Assembly (NCBI GenBank): GCA_023266935.1
Contig: JAHFOF010000004.1
Location: 1-33,634 of the forward strand
Origin: a bacterium
GTDB lineage: Bacteria; Patescibacteriota; Minisyncoccia; Phycocordibacterales; Zambryskibacteraceae
DNA length: 33,634 bases
Direction of reading: 5' to 3'
Under the pieces are notes generated by a model. That model saw only the letters and a list, made by a program, of their open reading frames with translations, did no database searches and was not told where the DNA came from. The position numbers were made by a program, and so were the translations under genes. Below, piece by piece: positions 8,140 to 17,065 of this stretch (position 1 is the stretch's first letter; every line of letters starts with the position of its first letter).

Positions 8140-9333
8140 ATGTACCAAAAAAGAAAGTTTTCGGGTGCGCGTCCGTCTTCTCACCGTTCATTCGGTTCTA
8201 ATCGAAGGAGTTCACGAGGCCGATCATTTACACAGCATTTAGATATCAATAGCTTTATAAACAAGGCTGTTATTGTCGAAGAGGTTGATCACTTTGTTCC
8301 TGAACACGAATTCAGTGATTTTTTGATTGAAGAAAAACTAAAGAAAAACATCACAAATAAGGGCTATACGGTGCCTACTCATATTCAGGACCGTACTATT
8401 CCCCATATTCTGAAAGGGCAAGATGTGGTTGGTATTGCTAATACAGGCACAGGCAAAACAGCGGCTTTTCTCATTCCTCTGGTCAATAAAATAATGAAAG
8501 ACCCGAAAGGTTCTGTTCTCATCGTTGTTCCAACTCGTGAGCTGGCCACTCAAATAAATGACGAACTAAAAGGATTCGCCCCAGGTACAGGGCTTTTTTC
8601 TGTAGTGTGTGTAGGGGGAACTCCGATGGGACCACAACTCCGAGAACTACGATACAAAAATCATTTTATTATCGGCACCCCAGGTCGCCTAAAGGATTTA
8701 ATCGAACGCAATGCCCTAGACCTCTCTCAAACTGAAACTGTTGTTCTCGACGAAGCAGATAGAATGCTCGATATGGGATTTTTACCTGATATGAAATTCA
8801 TCATGTCGAAAACTCCAAAGGATAGACATACTTTGTTTTTCTCTGCCACGATGTCTAAAGAAGTAGAAAAGTTAATTCATGAATTTCTTCGAGAGCCAGT
8901 TTCTATTTCAGTAAAAACTCAAGATACCTCAAAAAATGTTGATCAAGATATCGTGCGTATGAGAGCAGGGGAGGACAAGCTTCAAGCTTTGGAAAATTTA
9001 CTTCATAAAGAAGATTTTAATAAAGTTTTGATTTTTGGAAGAACTAAACATGGAGTAGAAAGGTTAGCTAAAACACTTTCTGTTCGAGGTTTCAAAGCAG
9101 ATTCGATTCATGGAGACAAGAGTCAAGGTCAGAGACAACGTGCTCTCGATAATTTTAAACAGGATAAAATTCAGATCCTTGTAGCCACAGATGTGGCTGC
9201 TCGGGGACTCGATATCCCGCTTGTTTCTCATGTGATTAACTTTGACCTCCCTGCAACCTACGAAGACTACGTTCACCGCATTGGTCGAACTGGTCGCGCT
9301 GGGGCTGTGGGGAAAGCTCTCACCTTCGTTTAG
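8140..9333 (+). CDS. DEAD-box ATP-dependent RNA helicase
   Basis: GIANTGTGKTAAFLIP, PTRELATQI, VLDEADRMLDMGF, FSATM, ATDVAARGLDIP, HRIGRTGRAG. Confidence 0.95.
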   Translation: MYQKRKFSGARPSSHRSFGSNRRSSRGRSFTQHLDINSFINKAVIVEEVDHFVPEHEFSDFLIEEKLKKNITNKGYTVPTHIQDRTIPHILKGQDVVGIANTGTGKTAAFLIPLVNKIMKDPKGSVLIVVPTRELATQINDELKGFAPGTGLFSVVCVGGTPMGPQLRELRYKNHFIIGTPGRLKDLIERNALDLSQTETVVLDEADRMLDMGFLPDMKFIMSKTPKDRHTLFFSATMSKEVEKLIHEFLREPVSISVKTQDTSKNVDQDIVRMRAGEDKLQALENLLHKEDFNKVLIFGRTKHGVERLAKTLSVRGFKADSIHGDKSQGQRQRALDNFKQDKIQILVATDVAARGLDIPLVSHVINFDLPATYEDYVHRIGRTGRAGAVGKALTFV

Positions 9334-9373
9334 TTTTTGTTATAATAGACATCTATAAACTAATAATTCACCA

Positions 9374-9757
9374 ATGCCATTACTTTTTGTCATCGGGCGC
9401 ATATTACTTGGGGGGTATTTTCTCCAGGCAGGATATGGTCATTTTAAAAACCTCTCGCACATGGCTGGTTATGCTGGTTCGAAAAACGTTCCTGTACCAA
9501 AACTGGCTGTAGGATTCACCGGTTTACTTCTCCTCGTAGGTGGGGCCACCATACTCCTTGGTTCTTGGACTAACTTGGGTATTTATTCTCTTATTCTCTT
9601 CTTGATCCCAGTAACATTTCAAATGCATGCTTTTTGGAAAGATACAGACGAAAATCAAAAAATGAATAATCGAATTAATTTTTTGAAAAATCTAGCACTT
9701 CTAGGAGCGCTCTTTATGCTTTTGTCACTCTCGGTACCCTGGATGAATTCGTTTTAA
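9374..9757 (+). CDS. DoxX family membrane protein
   Basis: GRILLGGYFLQAGYGHFKN...GFTGLLLLVGGATILLGSWTNLG. Confidence 0.8.
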   Translation: MPLLFVIGRILLGGYFLQAGYGHFKNLSHMAGYAGSKNVPVPKLAVGFTGLLLLVGGATILLGSWTNLGIYSLILFLIPVTFQMHAFWKDTDENQKMNNRINFLKNLALLGALFMLLSLSVPWMNSF

Positions 9758-9758
9758 A

Positions 9759-10463
9759 TTATTTTGGGTTTTCTTGAAGATGAAATGTTTCCGCTATTCG
9801 AACGGGTGTTTTGTGTAGAATATCGAGAACTTCTCTATGGTCATCAGTGATGGTGTAGAGTTTTATGTCCTCGTCTTTGACTGCTCCTCGACTGAGCAGG
9901 GTGTTTCCGATGAAGGTTTGAAGAGAATTCCAATAATCAGTACCTACGCAAATTATAGGCACATCTTTAATTTTTTTTGTTTGAACAAGAGTAAGCACTT
10001 CGAAGAATTCGTCTAATGTTCCAAACCCACCAGGGAAGAAAATAAATGCCTCAGCAGAGAAAGTTAAACAAACTTTGCGCACGAAGAAATAATAAAAATT
10101 AATTTGAGTAGTGATGTATTTGTTCGTTATTTGTCCATCTGGAAGTTTGATGGTTAATCCCAGAGAAGAACCTCCGGCTTCAAAGGCACCACGGTTTGCA
10201 GCCTCCATTATTCCTGGTCCACCTCCTGAGATGATTGAATAACCAAATTCTTTGACTATTTCTCCGGCCAAGGTTCGAGCGCTTTGATAGTACGCGTTTT
10301 CTTCGGTAAAAGTGGTCGAACCAAAAAAGGTCACCGATTGGGGGTAATCTTCGAGAGCCTTAAATCCGTCTTTAAATTCTTTGGCTATTTCTGAAACTCG
10401 TTCTCTGGCTACTTCCTGCATCTCTAAGCGAGTGAGGGTAGGAATGTTCTTGTCTAAATCCAT
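9759..10463 (-). CDS. LOG family (TIGR00730-like) Rossmann-fold protein
   Basis: SGGGPGIMEAANRGAFEAGG and FFPGGFGTLDEFFEVLTLVQT (PGGxGTxxE). Confidence 0.9.
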   Translation of the reverse strand: MDLDKNIPTLTRLEMQEVARERVSEIAKEFKDGFKALEDYPQSVTFFGSTTFTEENAYYQSARTLAGEIVKEFGYSIISGGGPGIMEAANRGAFEAGGSSLGLTIKLPDGQITNKYITTQINFYYFFVRKVCLTFSAEAFIFFPGGFGTLDEFFEVLTLVQTKKIKDVPIICVGTDYWNSLQTFIGNTLLSRGAVKDEDIKLYTITDDHREVLDILHKTPVRIAETFHLQENPK

Positions 10464-10534
10464 TTGTTTATAATAACATGGTATATTGTATACATAGTAA
10501 TTTTAAGTAGTTCAACAAGTTCACTATAAATAAT

Positions 10535-11011
10535 ATGAAAAAACTAACAAAAAATGAATCGATCGGAGTGTTTGTGGCCATAGTAGTGACAGGTTTTATC
10601 CTTTTTGGAGGACAATTTATAAATTTGTTTATGCAAGATAGCGCAAATCAAGCTAATACTGCCCAAGCTGTTCAGACTGGTGTTCGAGTAGAAAATATTG
10701 TAAACGGCGAAGGATTGCTCGCAGAAAAAGGGGATACTATCACTGTGAATTATGTGGGGATGCTCACAGATGGCAAGGTGTTCGATAGTTCGGTTGATAG
10801 AAAAACTCCATTCGTTTTTCAACTTGGAGTTGGGCAAGTAATTCGAGGTTGGGATGAAGGAGTAATGGGAATGAGAATCGGAGGCAAGAGACGATTAATC
10901 ATCGGACCTGATTATGGTTATGGTAGTCAGACAGTAGGTACTATCCCTCCAGACTCGACCTTGGTGTTTGATGTCGAACTTCTTGGTGTTCAAAAACCAA
11001 AGACCAAATAA
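10535..11011 (+). CDS. FKBP-type peptidyl-prolyl cis-trans isomerase, N-terminal membrane anchor
   Basis: NYVGMLTDGKVFDSSVDRKTPFVFQLGVGQVIRGWDEGVMGMRIGGKRRLIIGPDYGYG. Confidence 0.94.
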   Translation: MKKLTKNESIGVFVAIVVTGFILFGGQFINLFMQDSANQANTAQAVQTGVRVENIVNGEGLLAEKGDTITVNYVGMLTDGKVFDSSVDRKTPFVFQLGVGQVIRGWDEGVMGMRIGGKRRLIIGPDYGYGSQTVGTIPPDSTLVFDVELLGVQKPKTK

Positions 11012-11022
11012 TCTCTAAGGAG

Positions 11023-11640
11023 ATGGATACAAAAAATCTCCATCATGCGTATCTAATATTGGGTTCTAAAACAGAGAGCGAAGTTTATTTTGCTTCTGTT
11101 TTGTCTTCTCTTGGATTAAAAGAGGCAGGAAATCCAGATTTTCATGGATATAGAATGGATTCATTCGACATAGAATCGGCAAGGGAAGTAAGGGATAAAG
11201 CTCGAGAAAGACCGTTTGGTTTAAAGAAAATATTTCTTATTTCTGCCGAAAGGTTTACTCATCAAGCTCAAAATGCATTACTCAAAACATTTGAAGAACC
11301 GTCTAAGAATGTGCATTTCTTTATTCTCTTGAATGCTCCTGATTTATTGTTACCGACTTTGCTTTCTAGAATGCAAATTGTTAGGTCGGATCATAAAAAT
11401 GTTGTTGGGCCAGAAGAATTCCTTAGACTAAATTTGAAAGACAAATTAAAGTTTGCTCAGAAATTTGCTGATGATGAGAAATCTTTATCAGCTTTCCTCG
11501 ACTCTCTAATGTCTCTAATTCGAACAAATGGTTCTATGGATAAAAATCTCGAAAAAATCTTTATCGTTCGTCGATTTACTGATGACCCATCCAAAAACTC
11601 TCGCCTCATCCTTGAACATTTAGCTCTTGTGTTGAATTAG
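11023..11640 (+). CDS. holB: DNA polymerase III delta'-like subunit
   Basis: HHAYLILG..., NALLKTFEEPSKNVHFFILLNAPDLLLPTLLSRMQIV. Confidence 0.75.
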   Translation: MDTKNLHHAYLILGSKTESEVYFASVLSSLGLKEAGNPDFHGYRMDSFDIESAREVRDKARERPFGLKKIFLISAERFTHQAQNALLKTFEEPSKNVHFFILLNAPDLLLPTLLSRMQIVRSDHKNVVGPEEFLRLNLKDKLKFAQKFADDEKSLSAFLDSLMSLIRTNGSMDKNLEKIFIVRRFTDDPSKNSRLILEHLALVLN

Positions 11641-11654
11641 TGTAAAATAGGTGT

Positions 11655-12206
11655 ATGGCTTATAACTTTCAACCGTTTAAAACCACGAGCGAAGGTACTT
11701 TGACTTGGCTTCAGAAAGAATACGCATCTCTGCGTACAGGACGAGCAACTCCCACTGTGCTTGATGGAGTGTTGGTGGATGCATATGGTTCTAAGGTTTC
11801 TATTAATTCTGTAGCCAGTGTGCTCGGAGAAGGAGCCAGAAGTTTACGCATTACCCCGTGGGATAAAAATATGGCCAAGGCGATAGACACGGCTATTAGA
11901 GAATCAAATCTTGGTCTGTCTGTATCCATAGATGACCAAGGACTTCGAATTTCATTCCCAGAGTTAACTGCCGATAGCCGAGCTACCTTGATCAAAATTG
12001 CCAAACAAAAATTAGAAGAAGCCAGAATCAGAATCAGAACAGAACGAGAAAAAATTCACAAAGATTTTGAAAAACAGGAAAAGGAAGGCAAGTTTAGTGA
12101 AGATGATACAAAACGAGGCAAGGTTGAGCTTCAAAAATTAGTAGATGAAACGAACAAGAAGCTCGAAGAATTTTTGGGAAAAAAAGAAAAGGAAATTAAC
12201 GAATGA
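11655..12206 (+). CDS. frr: Ribosome recycling factor
   Basis: LRTGRATPTVLDGVLVDAYGSKVSINSVASV...ITPWDKNMAKAIDTAIRESNLGLS...RIRTEREKIHKDFEK. Confidence 0.96.
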   Translation: MAYNFQPFKTTSEGTLTWLQKEYASLRTGRATPTVLDGVLVDAYGSKVSINSVASVLGEGARSLRITPWDKNMAKAIDTAIRESNLGLSVSIDDQGLRISFPELTADSRATLIKIAKQKLEEARIRIRTEREKIHKDFEKQEKEGKFSEDDTKRGKVELQKLVDETNKKLEEFLGKKEKEINE

Positions 12207-12994
12207 CAGTCATAATTTTTATTATTGTTTTGAGTGTACTTGTTTTAGTACACGAAGCTGGGCATATGTTCGTGGCCAAGTTTTTTGGTATTCGAGTAGA
12301 TGAATTCGGTCTGGGGATACCTCCAAAGCTTAAAAAATTGTTTCGTTGGAAAGGAACGGATTTTACTCTAAATTGGTTGCCGTTCGGAGGTTTTGTCAAA
12401 ATTTTTGGAGAAAATCCAACTTCTAAACATGAATCAATTAGTGCTGATAACTTTCAACACAAAAATCGTGGGGTTCAAGCTTCAGTGCTTGTTGCTGGGG
12501 TGATAGCAAATGCCGTCTTCGCTTGGGTCTTGCTCTCGATAGTTTTAATGCTCGGGATAACAGGAGAAACTGGGGCACTAGTAAAATATTCTTTCTTTAA
12601 AGCTATCTGGCATGGATTACTTTCTACAGGCAAGATTGGTTGGGCGATTATTCAATCTCTTGGCATATTTATATGGCAAGCTTTTCATGGTCAAGCTAAC
12701 CTTGCTGAAATAGTTGGGCCTATTGGTTTGGTCGGGTTTGTTGGGGTGGCATTAAAAGATGGAGTCAGTTTTCTTTTATATTTCGCTGCTCTCATTTCTA
12801 TAAATCTTTCTATTGTCAATCTCTTGCCGTTTCCAGCACTCGATGGAGGTCGATTGGTGTTTGTTATCGTTGAATCAATCAGAAGAAAACCAGTACCTCC
12901 AAAGATTTTTAATGCTGTTAATACTATTGGGTTCGCTTTACTTATCATTTTGATGCTTGTGGTTACTTTCAGAGATATTAGCCATTTGCTATAA
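12203..12994 (+). CDS. rseP: RseP/S2P-type site-2 metalloprotease, short form
   Basis: HEAGHMFVAKFFGIRVDEFGLGIPPKL and NLLPFPALDGGRLVFVIVE; 263 aa. Confidence 0.88.
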   Translation: MTVIIFIIVLSVLVLVHEAGHMFVAKFFGIRVDEFGLGIPPKLKKLFRWKGTDFTLNWLPFGGFVKIFGENPTSKHESISADNFQHKNRGVQASVLVAGVIANAVFAWVLLSIVLMLGITGETGALVKYSFFKAIWHGLLSTGKIGWAIIQSLGIFIWQAFHGQANLAEIVGPIGLVGFVGVALKDGVSFLLYFAALISINLSIVNLLPFPALDGGRLVFVIVESIRRKPVPPKIFNAVNTIGFALLIILMLVVTFRDISHLL

Positions 12995-13027
12995 TAGAGA
13001 TAATATAAAAACATAAAATAAAAATAT

Positions 13028-13375
13028 ATGGGAATGGAAAAAATTGGGGGAAAGATAGAGATGGGAAATGAAATTAGTGCTGAACGCATAGAAAAAACCA
13101 AGGATGAGATTCGAAGTGCTTTGGTCATGCTTTCGTGTACAGATATGGACGGGTTCGTGGCTTGTATGAGTCAATGGTTGGACAAAAATGAAGAAATGTT
13201 CGAAGCGGCGTTTGATAGATTGCTCGGAATCCGCCCAAAATTTATTGAAGAATGGGAATCAGCTGATCCAAAGAAGCGTGATGAAATTATGGATATCATT
13301 AATGACCCTATTGTTGGAAAGGATATACATATGAGTGTTGCAGGGTCAGAGGACGATTTAGACATAGCCGCATAA
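13028..13375 (+). CDS. Hypothetical protein
   Basis: 115-aa ORF in consistent operon context; no recognised motif. Confidence 0.6.
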   Translation: MGMEKIGGKIEMGNEISAERIEKTKDEIRSALVMLSCTDMDGFVACMSQWLDKNEEMFEAAFDRLLGIRPKFIEEWESADPKKRDEIMDIINDPIVGKDIHMSVAGSEDDLDIAA

Positions 13376-13376
13376 T

Positions 13377-13409
13377 TAAAAAAGAAACCCGCACCAGTTG
13401 GTGCGGGGG
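13377..13409 (-). terminator. Rho-independent terminator (minus strand)
   Basis: CCCGCACCA-AC-TGGTGCGGG followed by TTTCTTTTTT on the minus strand. Confidence 0.88.
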
Positions 13410-13435
13410 TTGCTTTGTGCGGTGATGCTGTCTGG

Positions 13436-13516
13436 CTACTTGCCCTGATGCAGAACCTCGATCGGCAGGGCGATGAGCCGAAGGGGAGCGAAGAGAAATG
13501 CGATGACGGTGATCAT
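13436..13516 (-). CDS. Putative 26-aa hydrophobic microprotein MITVIAFLFAPLRLIALPIEVLHQGK (or part of a ~185-nt sRNA)
   Basis: Minus-strand ATG at 13516 preceded by TGAGGA, stop at 13436, bounded by promoter and terminator. Confidence 0.5.
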   Translation of the reverse strand: MITVIAFLFAPLRLIALPIEVLHQGK

Positions 13517-13562
13517 GGTATCCTCAGCGCAAGGCGCGGGTGCGAGTGGTGTGTCTGCATGT

Positions 13563-13591
13563 ATACTAGCATATTATAAATTATTTGTCAA
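13563..13591 (-). promoter_or_regulatory. Sigma70-type promoter TTGACA-N17-TAGTAT, extended TGC
   Basis: Minus-strand TTGACAAATAATTTATAATATGCTAGTAT. Confidence 0.78.
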
Positions 13592-13650
13592 GGATAAACT
13601 ACACTCTAATTATCTTTGTTTTTAAGCCTATTTTTAGTTAATATAATCAG

Positions 13651-14898
13651 ATGCGACAATCTCAACTTTTTACAAAAACACGCAAAGAAGCTCCAAAGGA
13701 TGAAGTTTCAAAAAATGCAGAGCTTCTGATACGAGGTGGTTTTGTTCATAAAGAAATGGCAGGGGTTTATTCTTATTTACCTTTGGGTTTAAGAGTAATC
13801 AAAAACATCGAACAAATTATTCGAGAAGAAATGAACGAGATTGGAGGAATAGAAATGAAAACTTCAATTCTCCAAAACAAAGAAATTTGGGAAAAGACGA
13901 ATCGTTGGGATGATGCTGTAGTCGATAATTGGTTTAAATCAAAACTAAAAAACGGAGGGGAAGTTGGATTATCCTTCACCAATGAAGAAGCTTACTCCAA
14001 TATTTTAAAACAATATGTCTCTTCGTATAAAGACTTGCCAGTTTATCCTTATGATTTTAAAGAAATCTTTAGAAATGAGGTTAGAACAAAATCTGGGATT
14101 ATGCGAGGTAGAGAATTTTATTGGAAAGCGCTTTATTCTTTCTCTAAAGATGAATCAGAACATAACGCTTTTTATGAGAAGGCCAAAGTGGCTTATCAGA
14201 ATATTTTTAAAAGAGTGGGAATTGGGCATCTTACTTATGAGACCTTTGCCTCTGGAGGAGTTTTTTCTAAATTTTCACACGAATTTCAAACTGTTACTCC
14301 AGTTGGAGAAGATACTATTTATCTAGATGAAAAGTCTGGTGTAGCTATAAACAAAGAAGTTTTAAATGATGAAGTTTTGAAATCTCTTGGGCTCGATCGA
14401 GAAAAATTAGTAGAACAAAAGGCCATTGAAGTAGGTAATATTTTTTCTCTGGGAACGAGGTTTGCTGAACCTTTTGATTTGAATTATAAAAACGAGAATG
14501 GAGAAGAACAATTAGTAATCATGGGAAGTTATGGTATCGGTCTAGGGCGTCTTATGGGGACAATAGTTGAGGTTTTATCCGATGAAAACGGCATCGTGTG
14601 GCCAAAATCGATTGCTCCATTCAGAGCCCATCTCGTTTTGCTTGGTTCAAACGATGAAGCCAAAGATCTCGCGGAAAAGACTTACAAAAAATTAATCCAA
14701 GAAGGAATCGAAGTTTTTTTTGATGATCGCGATGTTCGAGCGGGCGAAAAATTTGCTGACTCAGATTTAATAGGTATTCCTACTAGAATAATTGTGGGAG
14801 ATAAAACTGTTGAGAATAGTTCGTTTGAAATAAAGGATAGAGCGAGCGGAGAAGTGAGTCAAAAAACTTTAGAGGAGCTTATTTCGGAACTAAAATGA
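13651..14898 (+). CDS. proS: Prolyl-tRNA synthetase, short bacterial form
   Basis: MRQSQLFTKTRKEAPKDEVSKNAELLIRGGFVHKEMAGVYSYLPLG, FRNEVRTKSGIMRGREFYWK, GSYGIGLGRLMGTIVE, FFDDRDVRAGEKFADSDLIGIPTRIIVG. Confidence 0.95.
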   Translation: MRQSQLFTKTRKEAPKDEVSKNAELLIRGGFVHKEMAGVYSYLPLGLRVIKNIEQIIREEMNEIGGIEMKTSILQNKEIWEKTNRWDDAVVDNWFKSKLKNGGEVGLSFTNEEAYSNILKQYVSSYKDLPVYPYDFKEIFRNEVRTKSGIMRGREFYWKALYSFSKDESEHNAFYEKAKVAYQNIFKRVGIGHLTYETFASGGVFSKFSHEFQTVTPVGEDTIYLDEKSGVAINKEVLNDEVLKSLGLDREKLVEQKAIEVGNIFSLGTRFAEPFDLNYKNENGEEQLVIMGSYGIGLGRLMGTIVEVLSDENGIVWPKSIAPFRAHLVLLGSNDEAKDLAEKTYKKLIQEGIEVFFDDRDVRAGEKFADSDLIGIPTRIIVGDKTVENSSFEIKDRASGEVSQKTLEELISELK

Positions 14899-14962
14899 AT
14901 CCCGTTAGAAGTCTATAATAAATAATAACTATGTATATTTTAAAAACTAAACTTCTAATGGG

Positions 14963-16030
14963 ATGAAAAAGTTTTTTGGAATAGAAAAACTTCGCCGAAT
15001 GTTTAGCCACGACATCGGGATAGACTTAGGAACGGCGAATACCCTCGTTTATGTGCGTGGGCAAGGAATTATCATCAATGAACCTTCGGTTGTAGCTTTG
15101 AACCAAAAAACAGGGCAGATAGTGGCCGTAGGGGTAGAGGCGAAGAATATGCTTGGCCGAACGCCGACCCACATTACAGCCATTCGACCACTCATAGATG
15201 GAGTGATTTCAGATTTTGAAATTACCGAAGAGATGATTAGCTATCTTTTAAATAAAGCCACAGAAAATGGCAAAAAGATGCTTGGCCCTCGAGTGGTTGT
15301 TGGGGTGCCATCGAATATTACTTCTGTAGAAATTCGAGCAGTCAGAGATGCGACAAGAAACGCTGGGGCAGGAGAAGTGCACATAGTTGAAGAACCGATG
15401 GCTGCGGCCATAGGTATGCGAATGCCTATTCATGAGCCAGCGGGGAATATGGTTATAGATATAGGGGGAGGAACTTCGGATATCGCTGTCCTTTCTCTCG
15501 GAGGTGTAGTGCGTTCAAAAAATCTAAGGATTGCAGGAGATAAATTTAACAATGACATCATCGGTTATATTAGAAATCAATTTAAGATTTTAATAGGAGA
15601 AAAAACAGCCGAAGCGGTTAAGCATAGTATCGGTTCAGTTCTTCCTGGATCTGTTCCTCTAGAGGCGAGGGTAAAAGGTCGAGACCTTATAACTGGGTTA
15701 CCTCGAGAGGTGATAGTGACAGACACTGATATCAGAGAAGCTTTGTCACCAAGCATAGAAGCTTTGGTTGAGGCCACCAGAGAGGTTCTCGAGACCACCC
15801 CTCCAGAAATCCTTTCAGATATTATGCAACGCGGAATATACCTCGCTGGAGGAGGAGCACTCATCCAAGGCCTACCAGAACTTTTAGAAAACGAATTAAA
15901 CATTCCCATTCGGATTACTCCCGATCCTCTCACTGCTGTGGCACGAGGTACGGGTATTATCCTAGAAGATTTAGAGAGTTTTCGAGATATACTTATAGAA
16001 AATGAGGACGAACTTCCCATTAAAAAATAG
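14963..16030 (+). CDS. mreB: Rod shape-determining protein MreB
   Basis: DIGIDLGTANTLVYVRGQGIIINEPSVVALN; MVIDIGGGTSDIAVLSLGG. Confidence 0.98.
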   Translation: MKKFFGIEKLRRMFSHDIGIDLGTANTLVYVRGQGIIINEPSVVALNQKTGQIVAVGVEAKNMLGRTPTHITAIRPLIDGVISDFEITEEMISYLLNKATENGKKMLGPRVVVGVPSNITSVEIRAVRDATRNAGAGEVHIVEEPMAAAIGMRMPIHEPAGNMVIDIGGGTSDIAVLSLGGVVRSKNLRIAGDKFNNDIIGYIRNQFKILIGEKTAEAVKHSIGSVLPGSVPLEARVKGRDLITGLPREVIVTDTDIREALSPSIEALVEATREVLETTPPEILSDIMQRGIYLAGGGALIQGLPELLENELNIPIRITPDPLTAVARGTGIILEDLESFRDILIENEDELPIKK

Positions 16031-16805
16031 ATCGAATAAGACTCACAATAAATTAATATTAATAGTGGTGGTGATTTTTATTGGTGGAGCCATATTTTTT
16101 TCTCTAACCGGAGGAACCTTTATTCGAATCCTTGCACCAGTATGGAGTGGAGAGACGGCAGTTGGTCGGGGTTTAAATAATTTATATTTATTTTTACGCT
16201 CCAAAGATTCTCTGATAAAAGAAAATCAAATTTTAAAAACAAAGGTTAATGAAGATGCTGTTCTTCTTGTTTCTACTCAAGTTGTTGCCAATAATCAGAA
16301 CAACATATTGAAAGATTTGGGGCGAACGGGAACAAAAGGAGGCATAATCGCTGCAGTACTCGTTCATCCACCAGAAACTCCATATGACACACTGATTATT
16401 GATGTGGGTAAAAACGAAGGTATTTCTCTGGGGCAAGTTGTGGCCTTAACCACGGATTCTACAACCAGTATTCAAGGGCCCAAAATCGGGATAATTTCTG
16501 AAGTTTATGCTACAAACTCTAAAGTCAAACTCTATTCTGCAAGTGGAGATAAAACTAACGCTGTTCTAGAAAGGAATTCTGTGCCAGTAATTTTGTTGGG
16601 ACGAGGAGGAGGAAATTTTGAATTCACTTTGCCAAGAGAAGTTAACATCTCGATCGGGGATAAAATTCTTTCTTCAGATATTTCTCACAACCTTGTCGGG
16701 ATAGTGAGAGATATTGAAATGCAGGCCACGGATTCTTTTAAAAAAATATTAGTAGTTTCCGCTGCCAACGTTTACACCACTGGATATGTCACTGTTTTAA
16801 AATGA
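16002..16805 (+). CDS. mreC: Rod shape-determining protein MreC
   Basis: TM, coiled coil and C-terminal beta domain; position between mreB and mreD. Confidence 0.9.
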   Translation: MRTNFPLKNRSNKTHNKLILIVVVIFIGGAIFFSLTGGTFIRILAPVWSGETAVGRGLNNLYLFLRSKDSLIKENQILKTKVNEDAVLLVSTQVVANNQNNILKDLGRTGTKGGIIAAVLVHPPETPYDTLIIDVGKNEGISLGQVVALTTDSTTSIQGPKIGIISEVYATNSKVKLYSASGDKTNAVLERNSVPVILLGRGGGNFEFTLPREVNISIGDKILSSDISHNLVGIVRDIEMQATDSFKKILVVSAANVYTTGYVTVLK

Positions 16806-17065
16806 ATAAACGTCTTATTTCAACCATTGTAATATTTTTGGTTCTGATCTCTCTCCCTTATTGGGTTTATATTCCGGCACTTGTTTTAGCTATCATTTTC
16901 TTTCCTTTTTATTGGGAGGGAATCTTCCTCGCTTTTTTAATTGATATTTTATACGGTGATATTCCACATCCTACCATTTCATTGATCTTTCCTTTTGCTT
17001 TTTATATCTCGCTTTTTGTTTTACTTCTAATCCCTCTCAGAGAGCGAATAAGATTGAATGATTAA
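16802..17065 (+). CDS. mreD: MreD-like small membrane protein
   Basis: 87-aa hydrophobic protein between mreC and PBP2, with ATGA overlap to mreC. Confidence 0.65.
   Translation: MNKRLISTIVIFLVLISLPYWVYIPALVLAIIFFPFYWEGIFLAFLIDILYGDIPHPTISLIFPFAFYISLFVLLLIPLRERIRLND

Noticed and set aside
6835-9757. Two DoxX genes as a recent tandem duplication
   Set aside because: The proteins are clearly divergent and separated by unrelated genes on both strands; more likely ordinary family members
13515-13560. His-containing leader peptide MQTHHSHPRLALRIP overlapping the micro-ORF start (ATGA)
   Set aside because: Its ATG lies only 2 nt after the -10 box, upstream of the likely transcription start, so it is probably not in the transcript
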